A stretch of DNA of 29,104 bases from IMG/VR virus record IMGVR_UViG_3300046777_001363, positions 1 to 29,104 of that record. One strand, 5' to 3'. Of this stretch, positions 27,333 through 29,104 are shown one piece after another. The stretch is from a virus. The notes below the pieces were generated by a model. That model saw nothing but the letters and a program-made list of their open reading frames with translations, was not told where the DNA came from and did not search any database. Positions within the stretch are counted from its first letter, which is position 1. Every line of letters begins with the position of its first letter. A program made the position numbers and the translations under genes.

Positions 27333-29104
27333 TTAGGCGGATATATCTACAAGCTCACAATTTCCATCTGAGCTGCAGGCAAGCGTGGCGTTTGTGGAAG
27401 TTCCGTCTTCTGTCTCATAAAAAGAAAGATCTTCCCATCGAATATTGGAAGGCATTTTTGAAAGTAGCTCCTCATATTCTTCTTTAGATACTTCTTGATA
27501 AGGGGCTTGCTTATATGTGTGCTCTGAATGAGGTAGGAATGAAATTCCAGAAACATCATCAAAGTTTTTATAAACCCATGCTCCAACTTCCATCCACTCA
27601 TCTTCTTTTACAGATACAGTAATTGAAGGCTTGTGCTCACACCATGCTCGCTGATAAACTAGCCAAATGTTTAGGTGCTCAATAGCAGTTAAATCATTTC
27701 TAACAATTGCACCTTCTGGAGCTTTTACTGGAAATGAAAAAACGTAAGTCTCATTTGGCTTCATAACATCGTCTTCTACTGGAATACCAACTTCTTTTAA
27801 GAAAGTAGAAATTGGGTCACCCTTAGATCCACGAACTGTACGAATGTAATATGGTGAATGCCATGGATGCATTCCTGAAGATACCCCGACCAATTGGGAA
27901 ACTGTACCAGAAGGCTTTACGCATGTAATTGCTGCAGACTCAGGAATCCCAATTTTCCCAGACTCTTCTTTATTTACTGCTCTTGCTTTTTCACGCAATG
28001 TCATAAGAAATGCTTCAAGTGCTACTAGGTCATTCTTACCAGACATAAATTTGTGTCCAAACTGACCAGTTAAAGAAACTCCTAACAGTCTTTCTTCTTC
28101 TGTATTATCTTTCCAAATTTTGCGGATATATTTAAAGTCTGTCAGAGTAGATTGCCATGTTCCAAGGATAGTTGCCAGCTCTACTTTTCTCTCAATTTGT
28201 TCTTTGCTATCGTTTTCACGTAATACAACTTCTGAAAGATTGCAGAACTGATAAGGACGTAGAATAATTTCCGAACAAGGGTTTGTTCCGTAATGGATCT
28301 CTGGATCTCTGCGACCATATTTAGCTGCTTGCGCCTGCGCTGCTGCAACATTATAGATTCCACGCTCTCCAGACTTTGAGTCATACAAAGACTTCCATTC
28401 TGCAATAAATTGTTCCATTTCTGGTTTCCGAGAATAAGCAACAGAGTTATTTGATAGTGCTCTTTGTGGACTTGCTTCCCACCAGTTTCCTGCTTTAGCT
28501 TGTGCCATTTCAATGTCGTTAATGTTTGAAAGCGAAATCATTGCAGAGCGTCTAACTCCACCGACCACTACTACTTCACCAATCTTGCACATTATGTCAT
28601 GGCATTCAATTGGCTTGAGATTTCGTCCAGCTGCACTCTTAAACTTTGCAATTGTAAAATCAAAAAGATTAACAAGTGGTTGTGGACCAGATGATCTTCC
28701 ACCCATTGTTTTAAGTCTTGCGCCAGCAGGACGAACTTTCGAAACATCAATTGCAGGGATGTGTCCTGTCCAAAGCAGCGCAAGTAGTTCACGATAAGCC
28801 TTTGCCCAACCTTGTTTTGAATCTTCTACTACAATAACAGTATCAGATTTTTCAAGTTTTTCTGGGACGGCAGGAAGCTTATTGATGTATTTGTATTCTA
28901 CTGAGAATCCAACACCAGTTCCGCACATAAGAATATACATTGTTTCGTCAAATGTTCTAGGAGAATCAACTGGTACAAATGCACAGTTATATCCAGCTAC
29001 ATTATCTCTTTCAAGTGCAGCTCCAGATGTCATAACAGATCTCATTGATGGCATAACGTTTCGTTCAAAGACAAACTCTTTTAATTCCGCTACTAGCTTC
29101 TCAT
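27333..29104 (-). CDS. nrdJ: Class II (B12-dependent) ribonucleotide reductase, partial (N-terminus outside window)
   Basis: About 590 C-terminal codons are visible and the frame is open to the right edge. Counting from the first internal Met (29054), C24 in GYNCAFVPVD and C271 in QFCNLSEVV are the expected redox pair. N258-C260-E262 in NPCSEIIL is the active-site triad with the thiyl cysteine. PSGTVSQLVGVSSGMHPWHSPYY and MPSMRSVMTSG are also conserved. The terminal CSSDGNC gives the mobile redox cysteines. The sequence is most like monomeric adenosylcobalamin-dependent triphosphate reductases, which make deoxynucleotides without oxygen or a second subunit. No intein or frameshift is visible. 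It precedes the holin-like gene by about 66 bases. Confidence 0.85.
   Translation of the reverse strand, partial: EKLVAELKEFVFERNVMPSMRSVMTSGAALERDNVAGYNCAFVPVDSPRTFDETMYILMCGTGVGFSVEYKYINKLPAVPEKLEKSDTVIVVEDSKQGWAKAYRELLALLWTGHIPAIDVSKVRPAGARLKTMGGRSSGPQPLVNLFDFTIAKFKSAAGRNLKPIECHDIMCKIGEVVVVGGVRRSAMISLSNINDIEMAQAKAGNWWEASPQRALSNNSVAYSRKPEMEQFIAEWKSLYDSKSGERGIYNVAAAQAQAAKYGRRDPEIHYGTNPCSEIILRPYQFCNLSEVVLRENDSKEQIERKVELATILGTWQSTLTDFKYIRKIWKDNTEEERLLGVSLTGQFGHKFMSGKNDLVALEAFLMTLREKARAVNKEESGKIGIPESAAITCVKPSGTVSQLVGVSSGMHPWHSPYYIRTVRGSKGDPISTFLKEVGIPVEDDVMKPNETYVFSFPVKAPEGAIVRNDLTAIEHLNIWLVYQRAWCEHKPSITVSVKEDEWMEVGAWVYKNFDDVSGISFLPHSEHTYKQAPYQEVSKEEYEELLSKMPSNIRWEDLSFYETEDGTSTNATLACSSDGNCELVDISA

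Noticed and set aside
1-29104. tRNA genes, insertion sequences, attachment sites, integrase and terminase
   Set aside because: Looked for on both strands and not seen. The terminase and tape-measure genes must lie outside the window.

Overview
The window is a contiguous piece of a tailed-phage genome (Caudoviricetes). Every convincing gene lies on the minus strand, so the genes are read here from high to low coordinates. The DNA is AT-rich and the genes are tightly packed with ATGA and TAATG overlaps. No gene-free stretch exceeds 100 bases. The portal, protease and capsid proteins resemble the PBSX/XkdF/XkdG type of HK97-fold phage. PASTA-like domains in a fibre protein, a B12-type (class II) ribonucleotide reductase and several apparently leaderless genes fit a phage of a Gram-positive, possibly actinobacterial, aquatic host. 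The host is inference. No integrase, repressor, tRNA, CRISPR array, insertion sequence or terminase was seen.

Layout in transcription order. (1) 29104-27333: 3' part of a class II ribonucleotide reductase. (2) 27266-26611: a small two-helix membrane protein with an EF-hand loop (possible holin) and a small BppU-like baseplate/fibre protein. (3) 26611-14493: a very large fibre and receptor-binding locus. It holds nine structural genes plus one small zinc-ribbon gene. Two of the structural proteins (785 and 277 aa) end in the same hexapeptide array, (F-F-A-P-P-x)n, followed by the same 10-residue tag. (4) 14421-10095: six overlapping genes, of which five are paralogous 2-oxoglutarate/Fe(II) oxygenases of the prolyl-4-hydroxylase type and one is a DUF6065-like protein. 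(5) 10074-7156: a collagen-like fibre with a C-terminal S74 chaperone domain, then a LamG-type protein. (6) 7071-1: a head module comprising a small conserved protein, portal, protease-scaffold, major capsid protein and head-tail connector/neck proteins, running off the left edge.

The most unusual part is the oxygenase array set inside a fibre locus. Its neighbours include a collagen-like fibre and two proteins with Pro/Phe-rich repeat tails. A reasonable hypothesis is that the enzymes hydroxylate virion fibre proteins of this phage. The sequence does not prove this, and most collagen prolines are in the X rather than the Y position.

Transcription appears divided into several units. Extended -10 promoters of the form TGnTAtAAT recur in intergenic gaps, sometimes beside a strong hairpin. 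At three genes the -10 hexamer ends exactly six bases before the ATG with no Shine-Dalgarno sequence, which predicts leaderless mRNAs.
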